From: Halococcus saccharolyticus DSM 5350
Lineage (GTDB): Archaea; Halobacteriota; Halobacteria; Halobacteriales; Halococcaceae
Length of the DNA stretch: 64,000 nucleotides
Assembly (NCBI RefSeq): GCF_000336915.1
Contig: NZ_AOMD01000018.1
Coordinates: 47,927-111,926 of the forward strand
Direction: 5' to 3'
This document shows positions 51,683 through 60,301 of the stretch, one piece after another. A program made the position numbers and the translations under genes. Numbering within the stretch: the stretch's first letter is position 1; each line of letters starts with the position of its first letter. Under the pieces are notes generated by a model. That model ran no database searches. It worked only from the letters and a program-made list of their open reading frames with translations, and was not told the DNA's origin.

Positions 51683-52825
51683 TCAGCCGCCACCACCGCT
51701 GCCGGTACCGCTCCCGCCGCCACCCCCGCCGGCACTACCGGTTCCACCGCTTCCGACGATGTCGACCGACAGATGCGTCGTCACGTAGGCGTTGCGGGCG
51801 GTGGGGTTCTGTGGTGGATCGCCCTCGTAGAGAAGATAGGTGAGCTGGAGGCGCTCCCCGGTCACGTTCGGGGTGATCCGGTGCTGGCGCTGCCACGTCC
51901 GGTTTTCCGGGACAGTCGGCGATCGGTACCGGGTAAGCTCGCTCCGGCCGACGACCTCGCCGGCATCGTTGAGCCGCTGGAGTTGGGCCACCACCGTGTA
52001 GTTCGTCGCTTCCCCTTCGTGGTTCTGTACCTCGAGGGTGAACGGCTGGCTCGCTGTACCGGCGGTGAGCGTGACGTTTTCGTGGACGGTTTCGAGCCCG
52101 CCGTCGTCACCCTCGTTCAGCAGGGCCACGTTGGTGGTGGTTTCGCCGTCTTTCGGCACTGTAAGCGCGTAACTCATGCTCGCGGCGGCGACGAGGATGC
52201 TGAGAATCAACACGGTGTTGAGCAGCACGTCTGCCGGCGAACCCGACAGTCCATCGGCGAGATCGTCGATCCAGTAGCCGACCGGCACCGAGAACCGCTC
52301 CGAGCGCGGGAGGCGGAGCCGGCGGACGATCCCGGCGATCGCGAACACCAGGGAGAACACCACCACGATTCCGACGATCGGTCCGGTCCGGTACGGCGAA
52401 CCGGTCCCGAGTAGTGTGGCGCTGAGATCGAGCGCGAGCGCGAGCAGCGGCGCGATGAACAGGCTGAGACCGAACGATAGCGCGAGTCGCTCGCCCCAGC
52501 GAACGCCGCGCTCCTGGATCGAGCGCGCGCTATCGTAGCGCTGGGAGAGCCGCGAGAGCGAACTACTTCGATCCGCCGTCCGTGATGGCCGCCCCGGGAA
52601 CAGCGCCGCTACCAGCGCGTAGCCCGGGATGATCAACAGTAACGGGAGACCGAGAACGGCCCGAATCATCGTTGGAAGTCCGCCGACGATCCCGATCAGT
52701 CCGCCCACGGCCGCCGTGTACGCGATGAGAACGAGGAGATCGCCCGGCAGTCCGCGGAGTCCCGACGCATCGCTGTCGTAGCGTTCGATCGTCGTGTCGT
52801 TGCCGGTGAGCGGGTCGCGGGACAC
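51683..52825 (-). CDS. DUF1616 family membrane protein
   Basis: A 380-residue protein from a GTG at 52823-52825; the frame is open to 53026 but the earlier part lacks family features. Four membrane segments lie in the first 190 residues (LLVLIAYTAAVGGLIGIVGG, LGLPLLLIIPGYALVAALFPG is the DUF1616 core, then two more), with a fifth at about 230-250. A beta-rich outer domain follows (ENVTLTAGTASQPFTLEVQN, PENRTWQRQHRITPNVTGE) with sequons, ending in a Gly/Ser tail. DUF1616 proteins are found next to glycan genes in archaea; function unknown. A TTTTTAGG stretch about 27 nt upstream of the start suggests a leaderless transcript. Confidence 0.82.
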   Translation of the reverse strand: MSRDPLTGNDTTIERYDSDASGLRGLPGDLLVLIAYTAAVGGLIGIVGGLPTMIRAVLGLPLLLIIPGYALVAALFPGRPSRTADRSSSLSRLSQRYDSARSIQERGVRWGERLALSFGLSLFIAPLLALALDLSATLLGTGSPYRTGPIVGIVVVFSLVFAIAGIVRRLRLPRSERFSVPVGYWIDDLADGLSGSPADVLLNTVLILSILVAAASMSYALTVPKDGETTTNVALLNEGDDGGLETVHENVTLTAGTASQPFTLEVQNHEGEATNYTVVAQLQRLNDAGEVVGRSELTRYRSPTVPENRTWQRQHRITPNVTGERLQLTYLLYEGDPPQNPTARNAYVTTHLSVDIVGSGGTGSAGGGGGGSGTGSGGGG

Positions 52826-52849
52826 CGTTGGGACTACTACCGAACAGAC

Positions 52850-52860
52850 TCCTAAAAATT
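52850..52860 (-). promoter_or_regulatory. TATA-like box of the DUF1616 gene
   Basis: Read towards the gene, AATTTTTAGGA is centred about 30 nt before the GTG start at 52825, the distance expected for a leaderless haloarchaeal transcript. TTTTTAGG also matches one arm of the palindromes at 61637 and 62863, but no second arm is present here. Confidence 0.4.
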
Positions 52861-53027
52861 TGGCTATCCGCTGTTTCTCGCCGCCGTTCGGCGGCTGCAA
52901 GGTCGAGTCGCTCCGCTCACGCAGCGATACCGACGGATACGATGTTGTTACTAACGCAAAAGCTATGTATGTGGATGTAAACGATACACACTCGTTATAT
53001 TCCTCCAGTGAGTACGTCGTCATCAAC

Positions 53028-53034
53028 GGGGTGA
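53028..53034 (+). promoter_or_regulatory. Shine-Dalgarno-like site deciding the start of the small HTH gene
   Basis: GGGGTGA lies 5 nt before the ATG at 53040. It supports this start over the in-frame upstream ATG at 52965. Confidence 0.5.
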
Positions 53035-53039
53035 CTGTA

Positions 53040-53321
53040 ATGGCAGAGGATTGGGATACGGTAAGCTACGTGATTCGGTCGCAGTACCGAGTCGACGTGC
53101 TCGAACGGCTGGCCGAGGGTCCGGCGACGCCATCGCGGATCGCCGCGGACAAGGACATCGCTATCGCACACGTCTCGCGCGCACTCGGAGGACTGCGCGA
53201 AGAGGGCCGTGACATGGTCGAACTCCTCGTCTCCGAGGACCAGAAGAAGGGTCGGGTGTACGGGATCACCGACAAAGGCGAGCGCGTCTGGGACCGCCTC
53301 CAGTCCGAAGGTATGGTCTGA
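53040..53321 (+). CDS. Small winged-helix transcriptional regulator
   Basis: A 93-residue protein, MAEDWDTVSYVIRSQYRVDV at the start. The winged helix has LAEGPATPSRIAADKDIAIA, a recognition helix AHVSRALGGLREEG, and the wing VYGITDKGERVWDRL. This MarR/ArsR-like mini-regulator is common in haloarchaea. The ATG at 53040 with an SD-like site is preferred. An AT-rich TTATAT at 52996-53001 lies upstream and may be its TATA region. No ligand-binding part is visible. Targets are unknown; the flanking DUF1616 and PGF-CTERM genes are candidates. Confidence 0.88.
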   Translation: MAEDWDTVSYVIRSQYRVDVLERLAEGPATPSRIAADKDIAIAHVSRALGGLREEGRDMVELLVSEDQKKGRVYGITDKGERVWDRLQSEGMV

Positions 53322-53404
53322 TCGATCCCGCCGCAGTCACCACCTCCTGCCGAACTCCGTCGCTCTGGCCGCTTCGTTGCTTCATCCCAACAACGGACAA
53401 GCGG

Positions 53405-53413
53405 TATTTATAT
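53405..53413 (+). promoter_or_regulatory. TATA box of PGF-CTERM gene
   Basis: TATTTATAT sits 27-35 nt before the ATG at 53440 in otherwise GC-rich sequence. The distance fits a leaderless transcript starting at or just before the ATG. Confidence 0.65.
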
Positions 53414-53439
53414 CAGTCCGCGTCGAGCAGCCCATCGCA

Positions 53440-54579
53440 ATGAGTGGAGATGCAGCAACGCGTGGTCGAGGCGGTGCTGGCGTTCGGTTACGTATCGCGA
53501 GCATCGCGCTCGCGCTCGTCGTCATCGGCTCCGTGGTCGCTGTCGTGCCCGCAGCGGCACAGGACAGTACGGAGCAAAACGGTTCGGACACGTTCATCGT
53601 CCAGCAGGGCGACAGATGCACCGAGGTCACCGCTCTCGGCGACGGCTCCCAATCCGTCGAGGAGTTCTACGACTACCGATCGCCGATCACGGATCAGGAA
53701 GGTCTCTATAGCTCCTACGGAACGACCGACATCCAGGAGAGCCAGGTCAGTCAGCTGTTCGTCTATCGTGGGAGCGAGGGACTGAGCCTCGTCTTCCTCC
53801 ACGACCAGTTCGGTGACGAGAGCGGTGGGTTCGTCGCCACCGCCGACGTTTCGGGACTGCCGGCTGACGGCGAGTGGGCCGTCGAGGACGACAGCTACAA
53901 CAACCGCGACGACATCTTCGAGCACGAGAACGGGTCGAGCCACATCGAGTGGTTCTCGAACGGCAACCGAACCGACGGGGCTGCGTTCCGTGGGCTCGGG
54001 AGTTCGGAGTATCGAACGATCACCGCCGATATACAGTTCAACGAGGAAGCGGACACCTACCCCTTCGAGGAGTGGGAGGGCGAGCCTGAAGCGAACCAGA
54101 TCGAGCGCTGGATCCTCCGGTCCGGCTCGGGCGAAACCACCGAACTCGATATGAATCAACCTGTGGAGATCAGTCCCGGCACCTGTAGCGGTGGCGTCGA
54201 GACGTACACGCCGACACCGACGTCCGAAACGAACGGCACCGCGAACGGGACTACCGATGTCGGAACGACGGCGACTGAAGTGACGGGGACGACCACGGCG
54301 ACCACGACCGAGACTGCCACGGCGACGGCAACCCAAACACAGACGCCGACGGCAACTCCGACTCCGACCCAGGCGGCCACCGCAACCCCGACCGCGACCG
54401 AGACGGCGACAGCCACCGCCGTCGCGGCCGACGACACGACGGCGACGAACGACAGCGCCGCAACGACCGGCGGTGACGGTAACAGCGGCGCATTCGGTCC
54501 CGGGTTCGGCGTCGTGACGACGCTCGTGGCGGCGATCGCCCTCGTCGGAGCGATCGGACTCGCACGCCGACGGAACTGA
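53440..54579 (+). CDS. Secreted PGF-CTERM surface protein
   Basis: A 379-residue protein from the ATG at 53440, placed 27-35 nt after a TATA box. The signal is LRIASIALALVVIGSVVAVV with AAAQD after it. The ectodomain (about 45-255) has two cysteines (DRCTEV, GTCSGG) that could pair, several N-X-S/T sequons, and many Tyr/Phe/Trp. A Thr/Pro/Ala-rich stalk at about 260-340 leads to SGAFGPGFGVVTTLVAAIAL and an Arg tail, the archaeosortase PGF-CTERM signal. It is an anchored surface protein of unknown function. It is transcribed away from the DUF1616/YdjM-like pair and upstream of the GT2 gene at 54661. Confidence 0.88.
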   Translation: MSGDAATRGRGGAGVRLRIASIALALVVIGSVVAVVPAAAQDSTEQNGSDTFIVQQGDRCTEVTALGDGSQSVEEFYDYRSPITDQEGLYSSYGTTDIQESQVSQLFVYRGSEGLSLVFLHDQFGDESGGFVATADVSGLPADGEWAVEDDSYNNRDDIFEHENGSSHIEWFSNGNRTDGAAFRGLGSSEYRTITADIQFNEEADTYPFEEWEGEPEANQIERWILRSGSGETTELDMNQPVEISPGTCSGGVETYTPTPTSETNGTANGTTDVGTTATEVTGTTTATTTETATATATQTQTPTATPTPTQAATATPTATETATATAVAADDTTATNDSAATTGGDGNSGAFGPGFGVVTTLVAAIALVGAIGLARRRN

Positions 54580-54603
54580 CTCGCCGATCGTTTACCGAAC
54601 GCC

Positions 54604-54627
54604 CGACAGTTTTTCGGCAAGCCTAAA
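54604..54627 (+). promoter_or_regulatory. Composite promoter/operator of GT2 gene (variant copy)
   Basis: CGACAG, 2 nt, then TTTCGGCAAGCCTAAA. This is a variant of the element at 61637 and 62863: the left palindrome arm has one mismatch (TTTCGG for TTTAGG) and the CGACAG spacing is 2 rather than 4 nt. It ends 33 nt before the ATG at 54661. Confidence 0.5.
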
Positions 54628-54660
54628 AGTTCAAGTACGGCCGGTCCCGAGCGTCGTTCG

Positions 54661-55377
54661 ATGCAGCAGATCGCCGATACGGACAGCCAGGATGACGGAG
54701 CGTACACCTTCGAGGACGTGAGCGTCGTGATGGGAACGTACAACGAGGAAGCCGCCGTCGGCGGCGTGCTCGAAGCAATCGACGACGCCACGGACGGTGC
54801 GGCCGAGGTCGTCTGTGTCGACAGTTCGACCGATCGGACGCCCGCAATCGCGCGCGACCACGGCGCGCGCGTCATCGAACAGGAACCACAGGGCTACGGC
54901 GTCGCGGTGAGCGCGGCGCTTGCGGCGGCCGAGCGTCCGGTCGTGGTGACGACCGACTGCGACGGCACCTACCCGATGGAGCGACTGCCCGACTTCCTCG
55001 ACGAGATCAATGCGGGCTACGACGTGGTGAGCGGTGATCGGCTCTACCACGGAGCCGACACGATGCCCCCGTTCAACCGGTTCGGCAACCACGCGTTCGC
55101 CCTCCTCGCGAGCGCCCTCCTCGGCGAGCGCGTCCACGACACCACCACCGGGATGCGTGCGTACCGACGCGAGGTCATCGATGCGATCGAGTGGACCGAG
55201 AACACCGGCCTCTCGGCGGAGTTGCTCATCCGACCGCTCGCGCGTGGCTACGACGTTCGCGAAACCCCGATCGAGTACGGCGAGCGTCGTGGCGAGACCA
55301 CACTCGATCCGCTTGCCGGCGGGGCAGCGATCGCGCGCTCGATCGTCGATGTCTGTCTCGAAGAGCGCCGCCGGTAG
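54661..55377 (+). CDS. GT2 glycosyltransferase, dolichol-phosphate-sugar-synthase-like
   Basis: A 238-residue cytoplasmic GT2. VSVVMGTYNEEAAVGGVLEA near 20-38, VCVDSSTDRTPAIARDHGA near 51-69, GYGVAVSAALA near 78-88 and the metal site TTDCDGTYPMERLPDF near 97-112 are the AglJ/DPM family pattern; GMRAYRREVI, AELLIRPLARGYDVRETPIEY complete it. No membrane helix is present, unlike the protein at 40962. It likely loads a sugar onto dolichol phosphate. It converges with the GT-C gene at 55435, which would use such a carrier. Its promoter carries the same palindromic element as the iron-type ABC operon. Confidence 0.88.
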   Translation: MQQIADTDSQDDGAYTFEDVSVVMGTYNEEAAVGGVLEAIDDATDGAAEVVCVDSSTDRTPAIARDHGARVIEQEPQGYGVAVSAALAAAERPVVVTTDCDGTYPMERLPDFLDEINAGYDVVSGDRLYHGADTMPPFNRFGNHAFALLASALLGERVHDTTTGMRAYRREVIDAIEWTENTGLSAELLIRPLARGYDVRETPIEYGERRGETTLDPLAGGAAIARSIVDVCLEERRR

Positions 55378-55434
55378 CGCCTGGCCCGACGGCGCGGGCG
55401 TCATTGTCCCGGTGTCACCGCCCCGGTCCTGATG

Positions 55435-57513
55435 TCACCGTCCTGGCGTCGCCGAACCGTTCGCCGTCCGCGTCGTTAGCGCGGTTTCGACGAACACCCC
55501 GGGAGACGTCGCGCCGACGGTACCACGTCCGCCGCCACAGCGAAAGTCCGGACAGACCTCGGTTGTGGGTGAGAGGACGCGGAGACCGTTCCCCTCGCCG
55601 TCGAGCGGCATGACGAGTCGGTAGCCGAACCCGCCGGTAGGCCCTTCGTTGACGAACACCGAGAGTGTGAGCGAGTCCTGACCGTCGAGAGATACCGCGC
55701 TACCGTTCACGGCGGTGACGTTCCCCGTCAGCCGGGCGCGCTCGCCGGCGACGAGACGGAGATCGAGGCTGCCGTTCGAGGGTGAACTGGCGTAGTACGC
55801 CTGCTCGTCCCCACTGGCGAGTCGAACCGAGACGCTCTCGGGCGAGTCTGGAACTCCGAACCGACCGTCGAGCGCGACTCGGTCGCTGTCGTGGACCTCG
55901 ATGGAGCGGAGGCGGCCGTCGGCGGCGTCGCCGCCCGTCGGTGTCCACAGTCCCTCGTAGACGTAGCGGTAGTACGAGCGGTTCGGGTAGGCGTCGACGA
56001 CCGCGAACTGGCGTTCGGCCACCGCGTAGACGACATCACCCTCGAAGTCCGGATCGTTGCGGAGCGCCTGGAACGGATGGCTGAGCCAGTCGCCGTACGG
56101 CGTCGGGAGAAAGACGACCGCGTTCTCGACCGAGCGGTTCTCGAACGGCTGGTAGGCTCGTTCGTACTCGGCGGTGACGTTGCGGTTGCGCTCCAGCGGC
56201 TCGTCGAGCGCGGTCGCCGTAGCGCCCGCGAGCCCCGCGCTCGCAACGAGGAGACAGACCGCGACGACGACCCGCGTTTGTCGGAGATCGAGACGGCCCT
56301 GAACTGCTCGCCTGAGCCGGAGTGTCCCTCGAACACCGGCGTACGCCGCGAACGCCGCCACCGGAACGAGCAGGTCGAAGTGATAATACGGTCCTAGAAA
56401 CGCGAGAAGCCCGTCACCCGGCGATTCGAGCGCACCGAGGACGTTCAGGTTCCCCCAGAAGAAGACGTTACCGACCGGAATCGACACGAACAGGCCGGCG
56501 AGCACCGCTGTTCGAGCGTTCCGCTGCCGCCGCGGAACGCCAAGCGCCAGCGCCGTCCCGAGCGCCGCGAGCACTGTCCCGAGCACGCCGGCGACGGTCC
56601 ACCGACCGAAAAACGCCGCGAGCACCCGGGCGTTGGCTCGCAGTCCGAGTCTCGGCGTGTACTGTTCCCCGTGACCGAGGATCTCCCGACGACCGAAACC
56701 GATCCCGTCCAGCGGCGCGAACGCCGCGTAAGGGAAGGTGAACGGGTCGCCGGTGACGACGGCGTTGTACCCGAGCGCGACGAGTACCCCGAGACAGCCG
56801 CCGGCAGCGGTGAGAGCGTTTTTGACGACGGTGCGCCGTCCCTCACGGAGCATCCAGAGCGCGTGGACGACGAACGGTATCGCGAACAACACGGCGGTAA
56901 AGGGTCGCGAAAAGAAGGCGACCCCGATGGCGAGCCCGGCCACCGCCGCCAGCGGTCGGCTCCCGGTGCGGTCGGCCCGGAGATACGCCGCCGCGAACAG
57001 CAGGTTCCACGCCGTCGTCGGTGCGTACGCCAGGAACACCGATGACGTGATGAGAAAGAGTGGTGAGAACAGGAGCAATCCGCCGGCGAGCAGCCCGACG
57101 GCGCGCGCGAACCGCCGGCCTTCGTGACGGAACACCTCGGCGACGACGACCGTCGTCAGGAACACGTTCGCCGCCGCGATGGCGACGAGTGCGAAGCGGA
57201 AATCGCCGAGAAGCCGTCCGACGGCGAACATCGCCGCCGCTACGGGGGCGTACTTCGGATAGAATCCCTGATCGCTCTCGACGAAAAACCACGGTCGAAA
57301 CGCCTCGGGAACGGGGGGTCTGAGGAACAGCTGTCCGTCGAGGAGCATTCCGGCCTGCTGGAGATACACTCCCTCGTCGTGATTCAGCGAGTGGTACGGA
57401 AAGACGGTCGTCGAAACGATCCCGATGACGACTGCACCGACCAGCGCGAGACCGGCCGCCGCGAGCCGGAACCGATGTCTATCGAGTCGTTCGCGGACGT
57501 GTCCGCCGTCCAT
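55435..57513 (-). CDS. GT-C (family 39-like) membrane glycosyltransferase
   Basis: A 692-residue protein. The ATG at 57511-57513 (MDGGHVRERL) overlaps the ATPase stop as TGATG and is preferred to a GTG six codons upstream. About eleven membrane segments fill residues 15-445. The first outer loop has YHSLNHDEGVYLQQAGMLLD, the Asp-Glu pair (46-47) of PMT/ArnT-type GT-C enzymes that use polyprenyl-phosphate sugars. The outer C-terminal domain (about 450-692) is beta-rich with sequons and a CxxxxC pair (EVCPDFRCGGG). It is the fourth gene of the iron-type ABC transporter operon, an unusual pairing. It probably glycosylates an exported protein, perhaps the transporter's lipoprotein; this is inference. 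Confidence 0.85.
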   Translation of the reverse strand: MDGGHVRERLDRHRFRLAAAGLALVGAVVIGIVSTTVFPYHSLNHDEGVYLQQAGMLLDGQLFLRPPVPEAFRPWFFVESDQGFYPKYAPVAAAMFAVGRLLGDFRFALVAIAAANVFLTTVVVAEVFRHEGRRFARAVGLLAGGLLLFSPLFLITSSVFLAYAPTTAWNLLFAAAYLRADRTGSRPLAAVAGLAIGVAFFSRPFTAVLFAIPFVVHALWMLREGRRTVVKNALTAAGGCLGVLVALGYNAVVTGDPFTFPYAAFAPLDGIGFGRREILGHGEQYTPRLGLRANARVLAAFFGRWTVAGVLGTVLAALGTALALGVPRRQRNARTAVLAGLFVSIPVGNVFFWGNLNVLGALESPGDGLLAFLGPYYHFDLLVPVAAFAAYAGVRGTLRLRRAVQGRLDLRQTRVVVAVCLLVASAGLAGATATALDEPLERNRNVTAEYERAYQPFENRSVENAVVFLPTPYGDWLSHPFQALRNDPDFEGDVVYAVAERQFAVVDAYPNRSYYRYVYEGLWTPTGGDAADGRLRSIEVHDSDRVALDGRFGVPDSPESVSVRLASGDEQAYYASSPSNGSLDLRLVAGERARLTGNVTAVNGSAVSLDGQDSLTLSVFVNEGPTGGFGYRLVMPLDGEGNGLRVLSPTTEVCPDFRCGGGRGTVGATSPGVFVETALTTRTANGSATPGR

Positions 57514-58706
57514 CACTCGGCGGGATACCACGCGAGCGTGTGGTCGGCGTCGAACGCGATGTCCACGCGCCGGTCGAGACGAATGTCAGTCGTGTGGTTG
57601 TGCTCGCAGTGGATCACGTCACCCGTGTCGAGTTCGACGCGATAGACGAACGAGGACCCGGTGTACTGACGGTGAACGATGCGACCGTCGCCCGCGTCTC
57701 CGCCCGCTCCGCTTTCCTTGACCGGGATCGCTTCGAGGTCGTCCGGGCGAACTAGCACGTCGATGTCGGTACCCGAGTACTCCTCGGTGAGTCCTTCGAG
57801 GGTCGCGGTGTCGAAGGTCCCGATCCCGGTGTGAACGCCCGTCTCCTCGACGCGCCCCGAGAGAAAGCCTGCACGGCCGAGGAACTCCGCGACGAACCGC
57901 GACTCGGGCTGTTCGAACACGTTTTCGGGGCGGCCGACCTGTTCGAGACGGCCGTCGTTCAGCACCGCGACCCGATCGGAGATCGACATCGCTTCCTCCT
58001 GATCGTGAGTAACCGAGACGGCGGTGACGCCGGCTTCCTCCAGGATACGACGGACTTCCTCACGCATCCGGACGCGGAGACGCACGTCGAGGTTCGAGAA
58101 CGGCTCGTCGAGCAGCAGCAGGTCGGGTTCGGGCGCGAGCGCCCGCGCGAGTGCGACGCGCTGTTGCTGGCCGCCGGAGAGCTGGTCGGGCGTTCGGTCG
58201 CCGAACGATTCGAGGCCGACGAGTTCGAGGAGGTCCGTGACACGTCGCTCGCGCTCGTCCGCGGTGGCGTCGGTGAGGCCGAACGCGATGTTTTCGGCGA
58301 CCGTCATGTGTGGAAACAGCGCGAAATCCTGGAAAACGATGCCGACGTCGCGGTTCTCGGGGTCGACGGCGTGGCTGTCGTCGGCGACACGTTCGCCGTC
58401 GAGGGTGATCGTGCCGGCACTCGGGGTTTCGAGCCCCGCGATCATGCGGAGCGTCGTCGTTTTTCCACAGCCGGACGGGCCGAGCAGCGTCAACAGTTCG
58501 CCGTCCCGGACCGCAAGCGAGAGGTCGGTAACGGCGGCTTCCGCCCCGAACTCCTTGCTTGCGTCGGCGAGTTCGAGCACCACGTCGGCTGTTTCGGTCG
58601 GTCCCGCGTCAGCCGCTGCGGTCGCCTCGGTCTCGCTCGTCCGCTCCTCGGACGGGCCGTTCGCTTCGTCGGATCGTGGTTCGATCGATGTGGGTTTACT
58701 GGACAT
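57513..58706 (-). CDS. ABC transporter ATP-binding protein, iron(III)/thiamine-type
   Basis: A 397-residue ATPase. After a 40-residue acidic low-complexity N-terminus come Walker A GPSGCGKTT (76-84), Q-loop FQDFALFPH, signature LSGGQQQR (176-183), Walker B LLLLDEP (196-202) and H-loop VTHDQEEAMS. A C-terminal regulatory domain (about 285-397) of the TOBE type has VLVRPDDLEAIP and RIVHRQYTGSSFVYRVEL. This is the FbpC/PotA-like subfamily. It overlaps the permease by 11 bp. The substrate class follows from the binding protein and permease build. It powers import at the cytoplasmic face. Confidence 0.93.
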   Translation of the reverse strand: MSSKPTSIEPRSDEANGPSEERTSETEATAAADAGPTETADVVLELADASKEFGAEAAVTDLSLAVRDGELLTLLGPSGCGKTTTLRMIAGLETPSAGTITLDGERVADDSHAVDPENRDVGIVFQDFALFPHMTVAENIAFGLTDATADERERRVTDLLELVGLESFGDRTPDQLSGGQQQRVALARALAPEPDLLLLDEPFSNLDVRLRVRMREEVRRILEEAGVTAVSVTHDQEEAMSISDRVAVLNDGRLEQVGRPENVFEQPESRFVAEFLGRAGFLSGRVEETGVHTGIGTFDTATLEGLTEEYSGTDIDVLVRPDDLEAIPVKESGAGGDAGDGRIVHRQYTGSSFVYRVELDTGDVIHCEHNHTTDIRLDRRVDIAFDADHTLAWYPAE

Positions 58707-60300
58707 TGTCGCCCTCCTGTGTCAAGATCACGAGCATCGAGAGTCCGGAGACGGCGACGAGCACGAGCGCCGGTACGGCGGCCGCCCCGTAATATCCTGC
58801 GCCTTGGACCTGCCAGATGTAGGTGACCAGCGTTTTGAACTCCGAAGGATGGAGGAGCAGCGTTGCGGGCAGTTCCTTCATCGTGGTGAGAAAGACCAGC
58901 GCCGCACCCGCGACGACGCCGGGCGCGATCAACGGGAGCGTCACCCGCCGGAAGGTCGAGAGCGGGGAGTGACCCAGCGTCCGTGCGGCTTCGAGCAGCG
59001 AGCGGTCGACGTGGAGCACCGAGGAGTGGGTGGAGCCGACCGCCTGTGGGAGAAAGCGGACGACGTAGGCGAAGATCAACAGTGGGAGGGTCTGGTAGAG
59101 CCCGGGGAGGTAACGAACGCCGAAATAGACCAGCGCGAAGCCGATCACGATCCCGGGCGCGGCGTAGCCGAGATACGTCGCCCGATCGAACAGGTTTGCG
59201 AGCCGCCCGTTCGTCCGTGCGGAGAGATAGCCGACCGGCAGTGCGGCGAGCGTCGCGACGGCTGCCGCGAGCACCGCGACGACGACGGAGTTGATCCCGT
59301 AGGACCACTCGAAGGCGAAGCCGCCGGCGGTGTAGCCCGGGCCGCCACGCGACAGCCACATCCCCAGGATGCCGAGCGGGACGAGCAGACACAACGTCGC
59401 CACCAGCGTACAGAGGGCGAGCGCCGGCACGGTCCAAACGCCGAGCGAGATGGTGTTTCCCCGGCGGCCGCCGGCGTAGGCGTTCTGATCGCCGGGCGAG
59501 AGGCGCGATTCGATGCCAATGATGGCGACGGTGAGTCCCAGCAAGAGTACCGAAAACAGCGCCGCCCGATCTCGGCCGAAGGCGTTGTACTCGACGAAGA
59601 TCCGGCGGGTGAACACGTCGTAATGCATGATCGATGGCGTTCCGAAATCCGAGAGCGCGTACAGCCCGACCAGCAACGCACCGGCGGCGATCCCCGGCGC
59701 GATCTGTGGCAGGACGACGCGGCGAAACGCCCCGAAATAGGAATGGTTCAGCGTTCGAGCGGCCTCGACCTGCGAGGCATCGAACGACAGTAGCGCTGCG
59801 CGGGTCGTGAGAAACACGTACGGATAGACGAACAGCGTCAACACGAGAACGGTGCCGTGGAGTCCGTAGATGGGCGGAATCGATTCGATCCCGAGTGGGG
59901 CTAGCAGATCGGCGAGAACGCCGCGCGGACCGAACGCCGAGACGAACGCGAACGCGCCGATGTAGCTCGGCACGACCAACGGCAGCGCCAACACGACCGT
60001 CCAGAACCGACGGAAGGGGAGGTCCGTCCGGGCCGTCAGTACCGCGAGCGGCACGCCGAGCAGCACCGAACCGACCGTGACCGCAGTGACCAACAGCGCG
60101 CTGTTGATCGCGATCTGAGCCGTCGATGGCGAGGCGAGCAGTGTGAGCGCACTCTCGACGCCCATGTCGAACGCCTGTACGACGAGCCACACGATCGGCG
60201 AGACGACCGCGAGCGCAACGAGCCCGGCGAGCGCCAGCAGTCCGCCACGGAGCACCCGCCCGCGGTCGATGTCGATACCACCGGCGTCGAAGGTACTCAT
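58696..60300 (-). CDS. ABC transporter permease, double-domain iron(III)-type
   Basis: A 534-residue permease with two fused binding-protein-dependent transport domains (about twelve membrane segments). Both halves carry EAA loops: EAARTLNHSYFGAFRRVVLPQ near 184-205, and EAARTLGHSPLSTFRRVTLPL near 437-458. This tandem form is typical of FbpB/SfuB iron(III) and some thiamine permeases. It begins 1 bp after the binding-protein stop and overlaps the ATPase gene. It forms the channel for the substrate delivered by the lipoprotein. Substrate is probably ferric iron, supported by the palindromic promoter site but not proven. Confidence 0.93.
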   Translation of the reverse strand: MSTFDAGGIDIDRGRVLRGGLLALAGLVALAVVSPIVWLVVQAFDMGVESALTLLASPSTAQIAINSALLVTAVTVGSVLLGVPLAVLTARTDLPFRRFWTVVLALPLVVPSYIGAFAFVSAFGPRGVLADLLAPLGIESIPPIYGLHGTVLVLTLFVYPYVFLTTRAALLSFDASQVEAARTLNHSYFGAFRRVVLPQIAPGIAAGALLVGLYALSDFGTPSIMHYDVFTRRIFVEYNAFGRDRAALFSVLLLGLTVAIIGIESRLSPGDQNAYAGGRRGNTISLGVWTVPALALCTLVATLCLLVPLGILGMWLSRGGPGYTAGGFAFEWSYGINSVVVAVLAAAVATLAALPVGYLSARTNGRLANLFDRATYLGYAAPGIVIGFALVYFGVRYLPGLYQTLPLLIFAYVVRFLPQAVGSTHSSVLHVDRSLLEAARTLGHSPLSTFRRVTLPLIAPGVVAGAALVFLTTMKELPATLLLHPSEFKTLVTYIWQVQGAGYYGAAAVPALVLVAVSGLSMLVILTQEGDNVQ

Positions 60301-60301
60301 C

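Noticed and set aside
55404..55450. Short near-repeat around TGTCACCG between convergent genes
   Set aside because: Two or three imperfect copies in very GC-rich sequence, partly within the GT-C coding end; not distinct from background.
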